From contig CM062807.1 in the NCBI GenBank assembly GCA_031772625.1, positions 1,150,203,007-1,150,267,006 of the forward strand: a DNA stretch of 64,000 bases, given 5' to 3'. The translations under genes were made by a program, and so were the position numbers. Below the pieces are notes generated by a model. The model saw nothing but the letters and a program-made list of their open reading frames with translations, was not told the DNA's origin and did not search any database. Position 1 is the first letter of the stretch; each line of letters opens with the position of its first letter. This DNA is from Pinus tabuliformis. Taxonomy: Eukaryota > Streptophyta > Pinopsida > Pinales > Pinaceae. Shown piece after piece: positions 1-9,379 of this stretch.

Positions 1-1636
1 GTTGCTCTGTTGCTGCTCTTTCGTCTGGGTTTCCTCTTGCACTTTCTCCTGTTCTTTTGATGTAACCGGAGGTTCCTTAGTATGTCGCTGTTCAGGCTCG
101 CTTGATTATGTTGCTGGGGTTGTTGCTAACATATCTAGAGGCAAAGTTTGCAACCTCTGTTCTCTAAGTCTGTTGAATTCAACTAACCCTTCATCTTTGT
201 ATTCCATTATGGCCAGCGATCTAACTTGGGACATTGATTCAGCTGAGGAGAACAGGTCATCAAACTTATCCTCTTTATGGTCAAACTTTGTCAATTTGGC
301 CTATTCAAGTGCATTATAGGTGACTTTGTTGGGATCAAATCGCCTATTAGGGAGAGTTGCTAGAGTTAATGACTTCATCTTTGTAGATTCTTTCTCTACA
401 TGTTTGAAATCATGCAAAGTGTAGACACCACATCTCAGAGGAAAAGAGGGCCAGACCTGCTTCTTATTTTTCTTTAGAGTTTGTGTAACTCCTTCGGAAA
501 TAATCTGATAGGCTATCTCCCTCGCCAGCAGTTTATCAGGTATGTACAAAGGAAGGACATGAGGTTCGGCTTGGCTGCCGAAAATTCTTATATAAGTAAA
601 TTTTTCCTCTCCAAACCATCTTCCTATTGATGTCAAATCAATTCCTGCTTGATAAGAAATCTTGGGAGCAGGTTTATCAAAAATAGAGTAATGAATGGGT
701 AACATAAAGCCATTGCAGACTTGGTATAAATGGTGCTTATAGGAAGTTTTCCACAATTTCTGATGGTATATGTGAATAGGCATGGAGTCTTGTGCAGTCC
801 ACCTCCAGCCGAGCACGGGAAATTCAGAATTAAAACACAGGGTGTCTAGTATATAAGCACTGTAGTAGAATGGTGGAATAAGCCTTTCGGTGACGTGGGT
901 TTTAGTTCTAAAATCAAGAACTGCTGTTGCTAGCTTATCTGACAGTATAGTTGCCCAATCCATTATTTCACTATTACACGCCGCTTCCATCAAGGGAACC
1001 ATTTCTATAGTGAAATTATCGGAATCGTGCAACCCCCACAATCTACACATCATTATCCCAGCATAACAATAAGGAGAACATAGGGAATCAACAGAGTACT
1101 TACCGGAAGTTTCATGCTTGTGTTTTGCCGGATTTTGCCTCCAATCCCGAATGGGTTCGAATTCAGTTTCATTCTCATTTCGGAATTTCTCCAGAAATGC
1201 CTTGTTGTACTTCTTCTCTGGCGCAGGCAAATGATACATTTGCCTCAAATCATTAGCCTGAAATGAACCGAAGATTCTCCCATCTCTGGTGCAGAAGGTT
1301 CTGTCTGTGATTGGGATTTCCTCAATTGCCCACCTCACTACATCCGTATATGGGAGAATTTGTTCCCGAGCCGCTATCCAATGAAGGAAAGAGTCGGCTA
1401 AGTCCTTTAAAGTAGCATCAGATTTTCGATTGGCATCCGCTGTGGCTTGTACTGCTGTCACCTTTGGTTCTTCGGGCTCAATCAAATTATAGGTACTTTA
1501 CCAAGTAGTTCTGCCGAGTCCTGAACATGTAGTATCAGATATCAACCCTTTCTTTTTAGTTCCTGGATGAACGACGGGTTGTCCTGGGGATGGTGAAGCG
1601 GAAGCGATTGCAGTTTTCTTAGATTTCTTCCCCATT
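1..1636 (-). pseudogene. decayed retroelement-like ORF, unrecognised, running off the window edge
   Basis: A minus-strand reading frame of about 545 codons begins at an ATG at 1634-1636 (MGKKSKK, basic N-terminus) and is still open at the left edge. Its only breaks are three in-frame stops (TAA at 1498-1500, TAG at 301-303, TAA at 106-108) with no frameshift. The central 394-codon block looks globular and is rich in W, Y and C (for example WGLHDSDNF, RWTAQDSMP). The C-terminal part becomes rich in E, Q and K. I do not recognise a family. Host genomes of this kind carry many transposon-linked ORFs of such composition, so a retroelement accessory ORF is my inference. All three stops are one C-to-T step from Gln codons. 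A stop-free domesticated gene cannot be excluded if an intron removes the first stop. Confidence 0.45.
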
Positions 1637-2576
1637 CTGCTTGAATCTATTACTTCGGAAGAATTCTGCCAAGGAGTGAAAATGAGCGTAACACAGAGAA
1701 TTGGTAGCGAAAACCAAATACGAGCGAGATATATTGATCAATGCACGATGAAGGATTAACTTAAAGTGGCCGCGGATACAATCTGTGAAAAGATTTTTAA
1801 GCTTGCTATTTCATTAAATGGTCGTTAAAACCTGCTAATCCTTTAAATGCCCATCATATCATTTTATTGGCCGAATGATTTGTTTAAGCCTGCCTTGGAT
1901 GTTTTGGCGGTTGAGCGTAGGTGAATGACTGTTTGGAAGATAAGGCCTTTAATACGAATTAATTGTAATATCCCCGCTTTTACAATTCTTGAAGTTCTTG
2001 CTTTTGGCTTTATCGCAATCGGGCGTCGGGGGAAAACTTAAATCGTTATATCGGTTCCTTTTGGAATCCCTGATCGCCGATAGCGATCGCATCGCATCGG
2101 GAGTATTAAATGGGCACTTTGAAAAGCATGCATGGTACATCCCCGATCGCCGATAGCAATATCGCATCGCATCCGAACGAAAGGAACTTGATCGCATCGC
2201 ATCGGAGCGAAAAGCACTTGATCGCATCGCATCGGAGCGAAAGGCACTTTTGTTATGGAAACTTATTATTGCCGATATCCGATAGCCTATTGCATGTTGT
2301 CGCGTCGGAGAAAACCAATAGGTCTTTAAGTTATGCCTCCTTTGTCATTGCGATATGCGATCGCTTTATCGCAATGATAAAAGATTAATCATTTATATTA
2401 TAAGACCAAATAATTAGTTTGTCAAAAAGGTTTTGTAATGTTTTCATTTTGTTTTCAGACCTTTTTGAATAATACAAAGTTGATACCAATTAAAATAAAA
2501 AGGAACCCATTTCATATTATAGTTTTGTGAATAAAAATGATATGAAATGGGGGGTTGTTGTAGAGCACAACACAAC
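1637..2576. other. host intergenic DNA up to the first plastid junction
   Basis: No gene is seen. This stretch holds an AT-rich leader of the upstream ORF and a zone dense in GATCGC/CGATAG words around 2040-2380 (including the 30-bp tandem repeat listed separately). An AT-rich stretch then runs to a junction near 2575, where sequence matching the rpl16 intron begins. The CG-rich words could belong to an LTR or promoter of the decayed element, but no paired LTR is visible in the window. Confidence 0.5.
2161..2250. repeat. three tandem 30-bp units
   Basis: Units 2161-2190, 2191-2220 and 2221-2250 each begin ATCGCATCGCATC and end in a variant of AAGGAACTTG or AAAGCACTTG. They differ at a few positions. 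A partial fourth unit (ATCGCATCGCATCGG) lies at 2086-2100. The unit is 10 codons long, so small ORFs run through it on both strands, but they look like by-products of the repeat. Confidence 0.85.
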
Positions 2577-3215
2577 CCCATGGAGCAAATACTGGAAGAG
2601 TAAATATACACCTGTGAAATTCTTTATTAAGACATTGGATGGAAATGTAAGAGTTATTCGTCCTGTAAATTAGATTCTATATACAATATGTGTAATGCAT
2701 AGATATAGAGTCATTTATCTACACATTGATTATTCACGAGGAGCCGGATGAGAAGAAACTTTCATGTTCGGTTCTGGATTAGAGATGGGATCAAAATACT
2801 ATTAACCATCGACTATAACCCAAAAAGAACAAAATTTCGTAAACAACATAGGGAAAGAATGAAAGGAGTATCTTACCGCAGCAATCGCATTTGTTTCGGT
2901 AGATTCGCTCTTCAAGCACTTGAACCCGCTTGGATCACATCTGGGCAGATAGAAGCCGGACGAAGAACGATTACTCATTATGCCCGTCGTGGCGGAAAAA
3001 TATGCGTACATATATTTCCTGACAAACCTATTGCAATAAGCCCTGTAGAAACACGTATGGGTTCTTGAAAAGGATCTCTCGAATATTGGGTATCTGTCAT
3101 CAAACCAGGCCGAATACTTTATGAAATGGGCGGAGTATCCGAAACCGTCGCTAAAGCAGCTGCTAGAATAGCTGCATACAAAATGCCTATACGTATTCAA
3201 TTTGTTACTATTTAA
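2577..3215 (+). pseudogene. rpl16: plastid rpl16, intron 3' end and exon 2 (copy 1)
   Basis: Ribosomal protein uL16 of the plastid large subunit. The segment starts inside the group II intron. Its domain V hairpin is visible at about 2738-2776 (GAGCCGGATG...CATGTTCGGTTCTG), and exon 2 starts near 2819 ([16 protein letters not shown]). The reading frame covers all of exon 2 to the TAA at 3213-3215, with one nonsense codon (TGA 3066-3068) in the MGS-KGS-EYWV region. It is followed, as in plastid operons, by rpl14. Two other partial copies lie at 5928-6232 and on the minus strand at 17396-17790. This is a nuclear relic, not a working gene. Confidence 0.92.
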
Positions 3216-3333
3216 CCCAACCCATCCATACAAAATCAAAGAGTTATTTCTGGTGGAAGAAGATTACTAGTTTGTAAGAAATCTTACTTTTTTTCATGTT
3301 ATCTGCCGAGGTAAAAAATATTTTGGAGGAAAA

Positions 3334-3560
3334 ATGATTCAGTCTCAAACTTATTTGAATATAGCGGATAACAGTGGAGCCCAAAAAATAATGTGTATTC
3401 GAGTTCTAGGAGCAAGTAATCTAATGCGCTCATATAGGTGATGTTATCATTGCTATAATTAAAGAAGCAGTACCTAACATGCCCCTGGAAAAATCGGAAG
3501 TAGTTAGAGCCGTAGTTATATGCACTTGTAAAGAATTTGAACGCGACAATGGAATGATGA
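3334..3560 (+). pseudogene. rpl14: plastid rpl14, truncated (copy 1)
   Basis: Start of ribosomal protein uL14 ([16 protein letters not shown]) with its ribosome-binding site GGAGG at 3325-3330. Compared with the intact copy at 6353-6721, two bases are lost near 3421 (GTAAATGCGC became TAATGCGC), which shifts the frame. The coding sequence stops at about 3560 after ERDNGMM, where an unrelated rps12 intron begins. About the last 45 codons are missing. Spacing from rpl16 matches the second copy, so the two rpl16-rpl14 segments come from the same plastid region. Confidence 0.93.
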
Positions 3561-4206
3561 ACCCGTTCTAAAAAGGTCAAGGTATTTTTGAATTTTCTGT
3601 TGAAACAATCAGGGAAAACTTCGAAAATGATTTCGATATTGAACCTTGGACATATAATAGTTCCAATGAAAAATAATATCGTGTTTTTTTTCATGGTAGC
3701 CTGCTCTAGTCCCCTTACAAAACGTTCGTTATTAGGTTAGCTATATACTAAACATGTTCCTAGCAATTCACATGGCATCATCATGAAATGATACAAGTAT
3801 TAGATAGGTAAGAATATACAATGCACTAGAATGCCCTTGTTGACGATCTTTTACTTCGGCAGCATCTAGGGTTCCTCGAACAATGTGATATCTCACACCG
3901 GGTAAATCTTTAACCCTTCCTCCTCTTACTAATACTACAGAATGTTCTTGTAAATTATGGTCAATACCGGGTAAATCTTTAACCCTTCCTCCTCTTACTC
4001 ATACTACAGAATGTTCTTGTAAATTATGGTCAATACCGGGTATATAAGCAGTGATTTTAAATCCAGAGGTTAATCGTACTCTAGCAACTTTACGTAAGGC
4101 AAAGTTTGGTTTTTTGGGGGTGATAGTGGAAAAGTTTACAAATAAGTTTTCTTCACTGTCACTCTACAAAACCGTACATGAGATTTGCACCTCATACGGC
4201 TTCTTG
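3561..4206 (-). pseudogene. rps12: plastid rps12 3' part: exon 2 with tandem duplication, plus introns (copy 1)
   Basis: Minus-strand rps12, whose transcript in plastids is assembled by trans-splicing. Exon 2 runs 4127 to 3827 ([23 protein letters not shown]...). It is 301 bp long, exactly the usual 232 bp plus a 69-bp in-frame tandem duplication (3897-3965 and 3966-4034, one base different). The 3' half of the trans-spliced intron follows on the high-coordinate side, with its domain V hairpin at about 4163-4206. Cis-intron 2 sequence fills 3561-3826. Exon 3 is absent because the fragment was cut at 3560. The second copy at 18295-19296 retains exon 3. Confidence 0.9.
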
Positions 4207-5513
4207 TTCAATTTTTTTTTTGTTTCGAAGTAAGATAGATTGGATTATTCTCGTTGTTCGAGAATATTAATATTCCCTTCCTTTATACATTATGTCTCAA
4301 AGAGTAACTGGAACCAATTAAGTCAAACACATTTTCGTATTCTAACCAAACACTAATGAATCCTATTTTTCCTTTTTGGTCAAAAAGATTATGCAAAATC
4401 TTAGGGATTCCCTCTTCCTTCTCTATTCCCATCCTATAAGTACAGTGCCTGAAGAAATACTCTTTTTGTATGAATCGACATTATTACATGCTAATTCCTT
4501 CTTGATATCTCGATATATCATTCCTCCAAATCACAAATTGGATTCGAAATTGACGGGTTAATGTGAGCTTATCCATGTGGTTATACACTGTTCGAATTTG
4601 AACAAGAATCAATTTAATGAAAGATCCTGGCTTTCGTGCTTTTGTTGGGGTTGTCCAAGATCATTTCGATGACCTATGTTGAGGGAGATATATATCCATA
4701 TCTATCTGAGATATGATCTGATCGACTGCGTAAGTCCACACGAATAGCAACCGATACCAGGGAGAGTATATAGAAAAGAAAGTTATTTTTGATCTGATAT
4801 GATGAACTGATGAACGACATCAGTCATATATCTTGTTTCTGTGGACCGGTGGAAAAGTGAGGGCTCAGCGGGAAGAGGATTGTACCACGAGAGAGCGAAG
4901 GGGTCAACCTGTTCCAAATAGACAAGATGGATTTTGGAAATGTAGTTGTACTCTTACATCGATCCAGATCAAGAAGTATTTCCATCCACGGGGGTAAATA
5001 TTTGCTCGCTAGGCGAGAGGATAGTAGTGCTAGTTACAAATTCTGTTCCAGTAGGATTTCACTTTATTTCTATAAAGTAGTTAACGGTTGCATAGGGTCT
5101 TCTCCTTGGTGCAAGAAGAACAATTTGATCCGTATCATCTCTGTATAATCTGGACTCGATCTTGTTCTCCTTGTTCTTCCAAACAATATTGAGTTCTTTT
5201 CGTATGCACTAGTGCTAGATCGGATCAAACATGCTGATTCAAGTTCATGTAAAACTTGCTTGATCAAGATAGGTAAAATATTACTGATTTTACGGGACCA
5301 TATGTTATGATTCGGATCAATAGGAAATACTACTTTCGACAAGATTCACTCAGAATAGGCTCCAATTTTTTTTTCTTCGTAATAGTGTGAAAAGAAGGAA
5401 GGTTTGGCTTCAAGTTGTTCGAGATAAAATAATGGGATAGTTGTGTTGAGTCTCTCGACCCTTTGGTAAGTTATTATTCATAAGTCAGTTCTCCTTCTAG
5501 ATGAGAGTAGGGA
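4207..5513. other. plastid rps12-trnV-GAC intergenic spacer
   Basis: No gene is seen. Position between the rps12 3' part and trnV-GAC matches the inverted-repeat spacer of land-plant plastomes. The stretch at about 4860-5100 (GGGCTCAGCGGGAAGAGGA and following) resembles that spacer as I remember it. Its first about 450 bp (4207-4655) recur inverted at 32556-33012, and about 140 bp recur at 19155-19296. Open frames here (for example 4376-4561 and 5070-5342) are not recognised as genes. Confidence 0.65.
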
Positions 5514-5585
5514 AGGGATATAACTCAGCGGTAGAGTGTCACCTTGACATGGTGGAAGTCATCAGTTCAAGCCTGATTATCCCTA
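5514..5585 (+). tRNA. trnV-GAC: plastid trnV-GAC
   Basis: A 72-nt cloverleaf starts AGGGATATAACTCAGCGG and ends TGATTATCCCTA. The acceptor arms pair and the anticodon is GAC in the loop TTGACAT. Compared with the usual plastid sequence, I see single changes next to the anticodon and in the T loop (TTCAAGC rather than TTCGAGC). It lies beside the rps12 spacer, its native plastid neighbour. Expression in the nucleus is unknown. Confidence 0.9.
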
Positions 5586-5927
5586 AACCTAATGTAAGCC
5601 CTTCCATATTTTTTGGTCAAAGGTATAGTAGTACTTACATTATCAATCCTCATATATCGCTTCAATCATCAAAGTAGTATGATTGATAGAAAAAATTTCT
5701 ATTCGATTAAACTCTTTCCTATCCATAACTTTATGGAACTTGGAAATGAAACTCCGGAAGAATATTTAAAGCCTTTCACTCAAAATTGGTTGAGATTTCC
5801 GCATCTTTTACTATCTTTCCAATTGAAAAGATATTACAATTGGGATTTTGATCCCAATAGTTTAAATTCAGGATATGGCAAGAACACGAACAAGAAGGAT
5901 GAGATTATCTCGAAGAATCAAGGACCG
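5586..5927. other. plastid-like sequence, not identified
   Basis: A stretch of 118 open codons on the plus strand (5613-5969) has the composition of a plastid gene (for example [15 protein letters not shown]), but I cannot name it. ycf1 is one candidate and is unproven. In a plastome, rrn16 would be expected after trnV-GAC and it is not here, so 5586-5600 is probably a fragment junction. The stretch ends at about 5927, where rpl16 exon 2 begins abruptly. Confidence 0.4.
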
Positions 5928-6232
5928 AGCAAGCACTTGAACCTGCTTGGATCACATCTGGGTAGATAGAAGCCGGATGAAGAACGATTAATCGTTATGC
6001 TCGTCGTGGCGGAAAAATATGGGTACGTATATTTCCCGACAAACCTATTACAATGAGACCTGCAGAAACACGTATGGGTTCCGAGAAAGGATCTCCCGAA
6101 TATTGGGTATCTGTCATCAGACCACGTCGAATACTTTATGAAATGGGTGGAGTATCCGAAACCGTCACTAGAGCAGCTGCTAGAATAGCTGCATACAAAA
6201 TGCCTATACGTACTCAATTTGTTACTACTTAA
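5928..6232 (+). pseudogene. rpl16: plastid rpl16 exon 2, 5'-truncated (copy 2)
   Basis: C-terminal two thirds of rpl16 exon 2, from LEPAWITSG to QFVTT and the TAA at 6230-6232. Two nonsense codons are visible: TAG 5963-5965 where copy 1 has CAG, and TGA 5978-5980 where copy 1 has CGA. Both are C-to-T changes. The downstream spacer and rpl14 follow at native distance, so this is a piece of the S10-type plastid operon that continues to rps8 and infA. Confidence 0.92.
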
Positions 6233-6352
6233 CCCAACCCATCTATACAGAATCAAAGAGTTATTTCTGGTGGAAGAAGATTACTAGTTCATAAGAACTC
6301 TTCCTTTTTTTTTCATGTTATCTACCAAGGTAAAAAATATTTTGGAGGAAAA

Positions 6353-6721
6353 ATGATTCAGTCTCAAACTTATTTGAATATAGCGGATAACAGTGGAGCC
6401 CGAAAAATAATGTGTATTCGAGTTCTAGGAGCAAGTAATCGTAAATGCGCTCATATAGGTGATGTTATCATTGCTATAATTAAAGAAGCAGTACCTAACA
6501 TGCCCCTAGAAAAATCGGAAGTAGTTAGGGTCATAGTTATACACACCTGTAAAGAATTTGAACGTGACAATGGAATGATGATACAATCTGATGACAATGC
6601 AGCTGTTGCCATTGATCAGGAAGGAAATCCAAAAGGAACTCGAGTTTTTGGTTCGGTTGCTCAGGAATTGAGACAATTGAATTTCACGAAAATAGTTTCA
6701 TTGGCTCCCGAAGTATTATAA
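6353..6721 (+). CDS. rpl14: plastid-derived rpl14, full-length and open (copy 2)
   Basis: A complete 122-codon frame for ribosomal protein uL14 begins [18 protein letters not shown] and ends [12 protein letters not shown]. It has the usual length of the plastid protein and no stop or shift. The ribosome-binding site GGAGG lies 6-8 bp upstream. It sits between rpl16 and rps8 as in plastomes. A nuclear copy would need a promoter and a transit peptide, and none is visible. The intact frame is therefore best explained by short length and chance rather than function. Confidence 0.85.
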   Translation: MIQSQTYLNIADNSGARKIMCIRVLGASNRKCAHIGDVIIAIIKEAVPNMPLEKSEVVRVIVIHTCKEFERDNGMMIQSDDNAAVAIDQEGNPKGTRVFGSVAQELRQLNFTKIVSLAPEVL

Positions 6722-6870
6722 GTACTGATAGATCTTGAAGAATCTTTGACTTAAGGTTCATCAAATGGTACATGGATCAATTAAATTCGTTGCTCCTCAG
6801 GCATATTCCTCAAAGAAGATTGAGCATGCCTTTTATATCGAGACCAGGAATTCCTAAGAATTCATTCGTC

Positions 6871-7062
6871 ATCGGTAACGATACTATTACCAATCTAATT
6901 ACTTCTATAAGAAACACTGACATGGTAGAAAAAGGAATGGTTCGAGTAATGGCTACTAATATTACCAAGAACATTGGAAGGATCCTTTTACGAGAAGGTT
7001 TTAAAGAAGATGTTAGGGAACATCAGGAAGGCCAAAAATATTTTTTGATATTGACTTCAAAA
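6871..7062 (+). pseudogene. rps8: plastid rps8, 5' part, split by the copia insertion
   Basis: Ribosomal protein uS8, small plastid subunit. The start codon is changed (ATC at 6871-6873 instead of ATG), followed by [21 protein letters not shown] and continuing to YFLILTSK at 7062. There a Ty1/copia element is inserted. The frame resumes after it at 15830 and reaches the TAA at 16005-16007 (second part listed separately). The open frame begins upstream at 6772, but that extension is spacer. No other rps8 copy exists in the window. Confidence 0.92.
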
Positions 7063-8584
7063 TGTTGGAAATAATACTGAGAGGGGGGGTGAATCAGTAT
7101 TATCAGATCAATCAAACTTTTTCAATGCTCAGAAACATATACGCTACTTCAGTTAAGTGAACCAGCGTGTACACGCTACTGTGACTAAATAAAACAGCGT
7201 ATAAGAAGAAAGCTTATAATTTAGTTAGATTAATCTTCAGTTAAGTGCATCAGGACATTATTCACCACATTAACAGTAAAGAGGTGCAGTATAACAGAAC
7301 AGATCAAAAGCCACACACATGAACACCAAGATATAAGGTGGAAACCCAATGTGGGTGAAAACCACCTGCTGCAAGTCGTCTCTATCTTTCTTTAATATAA
7401 AACTTCAGTTTATAATCTTTTTGTACTGGTGCAGCCTTATACCAGTACGCAGGCTACAACCTGCAGAAGGCTACAACCTTCTCTCGTTCTCCAAACTTCC
7501 TTGGAAGGGAGCTCCAACCCCCTTTTGCTCTTGTACTAGCTAAGATACTAGTACGTAGGTGCTGGCCTACAATCTTCTTTCCTTCAGGTACCACTTTTCA
7601 TACATTTTCAGACTGGATATTCCTGAAGCACAACATTACAATCTGAAGACTACAATTCATTCACCTTTCACAACAGATCATTGAAGCATAAAACAACCAA
7701 ACTTTGAATCACTGAACCACTGAACCCTGTCAATCACCAGTTACCAAAACACAGAGCAGACTACAGAACTCTGCAATAACAGTCAGACCCAACTGTAGAC
7801 CCAAAATCAAGCTTCAAAAGATATACGCTACTTCAATGAGCAAAACCCGCGTATACACGCGCTTTTACCGAAGCCAACCTGCGTACAGATCTAAAAATAA
7901 ACTCTCTCAATTTGCAGCTGTACCAGACATCAGTTAGACCCAGAACATAACATTGCGACAGTATGCAGATCTAGAAATACGCATAATCAACCATATCATG
8001 ATAGTGCATTTCAAACCATTAGATCTCAATCTATCCTTAGATCTAGTCTTCCATCAACCGATGTGATCTCTCCTTGGCTTAGATCAAGCAACCCAGAACC
8101 TGCATGTCAGATCTCTTTCCTTTTCAGATATTCAAGCCTTCTCAAAAGATGATGTTGCCTAATGATATTCTTCTCCTTATATAGCCTTAGGCCTTGCTCA
8201 ATACCAAGAGCCAAAACCATAGAAATCCAAAACCATCAACTTCAAAACTAGAGATCTACACGACTGTCGAGGTACTTTGGTCCAAAGACATGGGCACAAG
8301 TACCGAGGACTAACTACCATGGACCAAAAGGAAACTTCCCGACATATACGCATTTTTCTGTTCATGCATCTGCGTGTATACGCGACTTATTATATAGCTC
8401 TCCTGCGTATACGCGACTTAGTATGCATATCACCAGCGTGTATACGCAACTTGGACTTAATTAACTTGCGTATATGAGATTTATTCTTCATTCTGTAGAC
8501 TGAACGAAGATCTGTCATCAAAGAGAGTTGCCATCAAGGACAACACCTGTATCATAGCACTATACCTGAGCCAAAATGCCAACA
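7063..8584 (-). repeat. copia 3' LTR (left copy)
   Basis: 1522 bp, matching 14303-15824. The differences I see are at about 7747 (A/G), 7831 (C/A), 8194 (C/T), 8372 (G/A), 8466 (T/C) and 8483 (A/C). It contains several copies of a palindromic word related to GCGTATACGC, clustered at 8343-8475 and more loosely at 7139-7200 and 7821-7886. Short ORFs inside (for example 7349-7543) are incidental. Confidence 0.96.
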
Positions 8585-8597
8585 ATCTCCCCCTTTG
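8585..8597 (-). other. copia polypurine tract
   Basis: On the minus strand the 13 bases next to the 3' LTR read AAAGGGGGAGATT, a typical plus-strand primer. A second purine run (ACAAAGGGGGAGAATG on the same strand) lies at about 8628-8643, so there may be a duplicate or central tract. Confidence 0.75.
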
Positions 8598-9379
8598 GAC
8601 TTGATGGCAACCTTCAGATCCTTAGAATCATTCTCCCCCTTTGTCATCAAGGGCAAAGGGCTGTGCTCCCCCTGAGAACATGCTGATACCTCTGCTTGGC
8701 TGTGCTGAAACATGCTCCCCCTGACTGTAGGCAAGATCTGCAAAAGATGTTCTTCAACAAGAACCAAGACTTATACACCATAAGGGACCTTTCTATCACA
8801 AAAAGACTCAATACATACATCCATACTCCCTACCAAGAGGGGACACATCAGAAACAATCAATTATATTACATCATTCATCCCAGGCATAGTGGGGAAACC
8901 AACATAGGCCGTTACATGACCTTGACATCATAAAAGAGATATGACATAGAGACAACAGATCTAGACCAAGACTTATGAAAGTCACCAGCAGCATCTGAGA
9001 AACATCTTTTTAGATCAGCAACCAAGATTTCTTTCTGAGCCCCTTCTCCTGAACCCAACAACCAAAACATCTGAATGCCAACAATGCTTTATGAGACTTT
9101 TAAGCTGCTCCCCCTGAACCTGTGCCTGCTGCACCCCCTGAAACTGTGCCTGAAGAATTCTGACATACCCATTGCTGTTCAGAACTCCAGAGATTGCCCT
9201 TGCTGTTCAGAACTTCATATACGCGATTTATCCTGCATGAAACTGCGTATGTACGCGGATATACTTTCTGCAACAAGCGTCCAACATACACGCGACTTCC
9301 TTTTACGTAACCTGCGTATATACGCGGATATCCCTTCCGTAACCTGCGTATACCAACTTTTCTGTAGAATAAACAAACT
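8598..9379 (-). other. copia 3' untranslated region
   Basis: Between the end of the polyprotein (stop at 9380-9382) and the polypurine tract there is no supported gene. The stretch 9215-9357 carries a second cluster of the GCGTATACGC-type palindromes found in the LTR. The open frame 9075-9650 on the plus strand is antisense to the end of pol and is not a gene. Confidence 0.7.

Noticed and set aside
2161-2250. A CRISPR array
   Set aside because: The 30-bp units are directly tandem with no unique spacers, and no cas genes are present.
4376-4561. A ycf2 fragment
   Set aside because: The 32625 frame links this sequence to ycf2, but the better ycf2 copy at 33607-34928 shows that it is not part of ycf2. 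It is the rps12-trnV spacer joined to ycf2.
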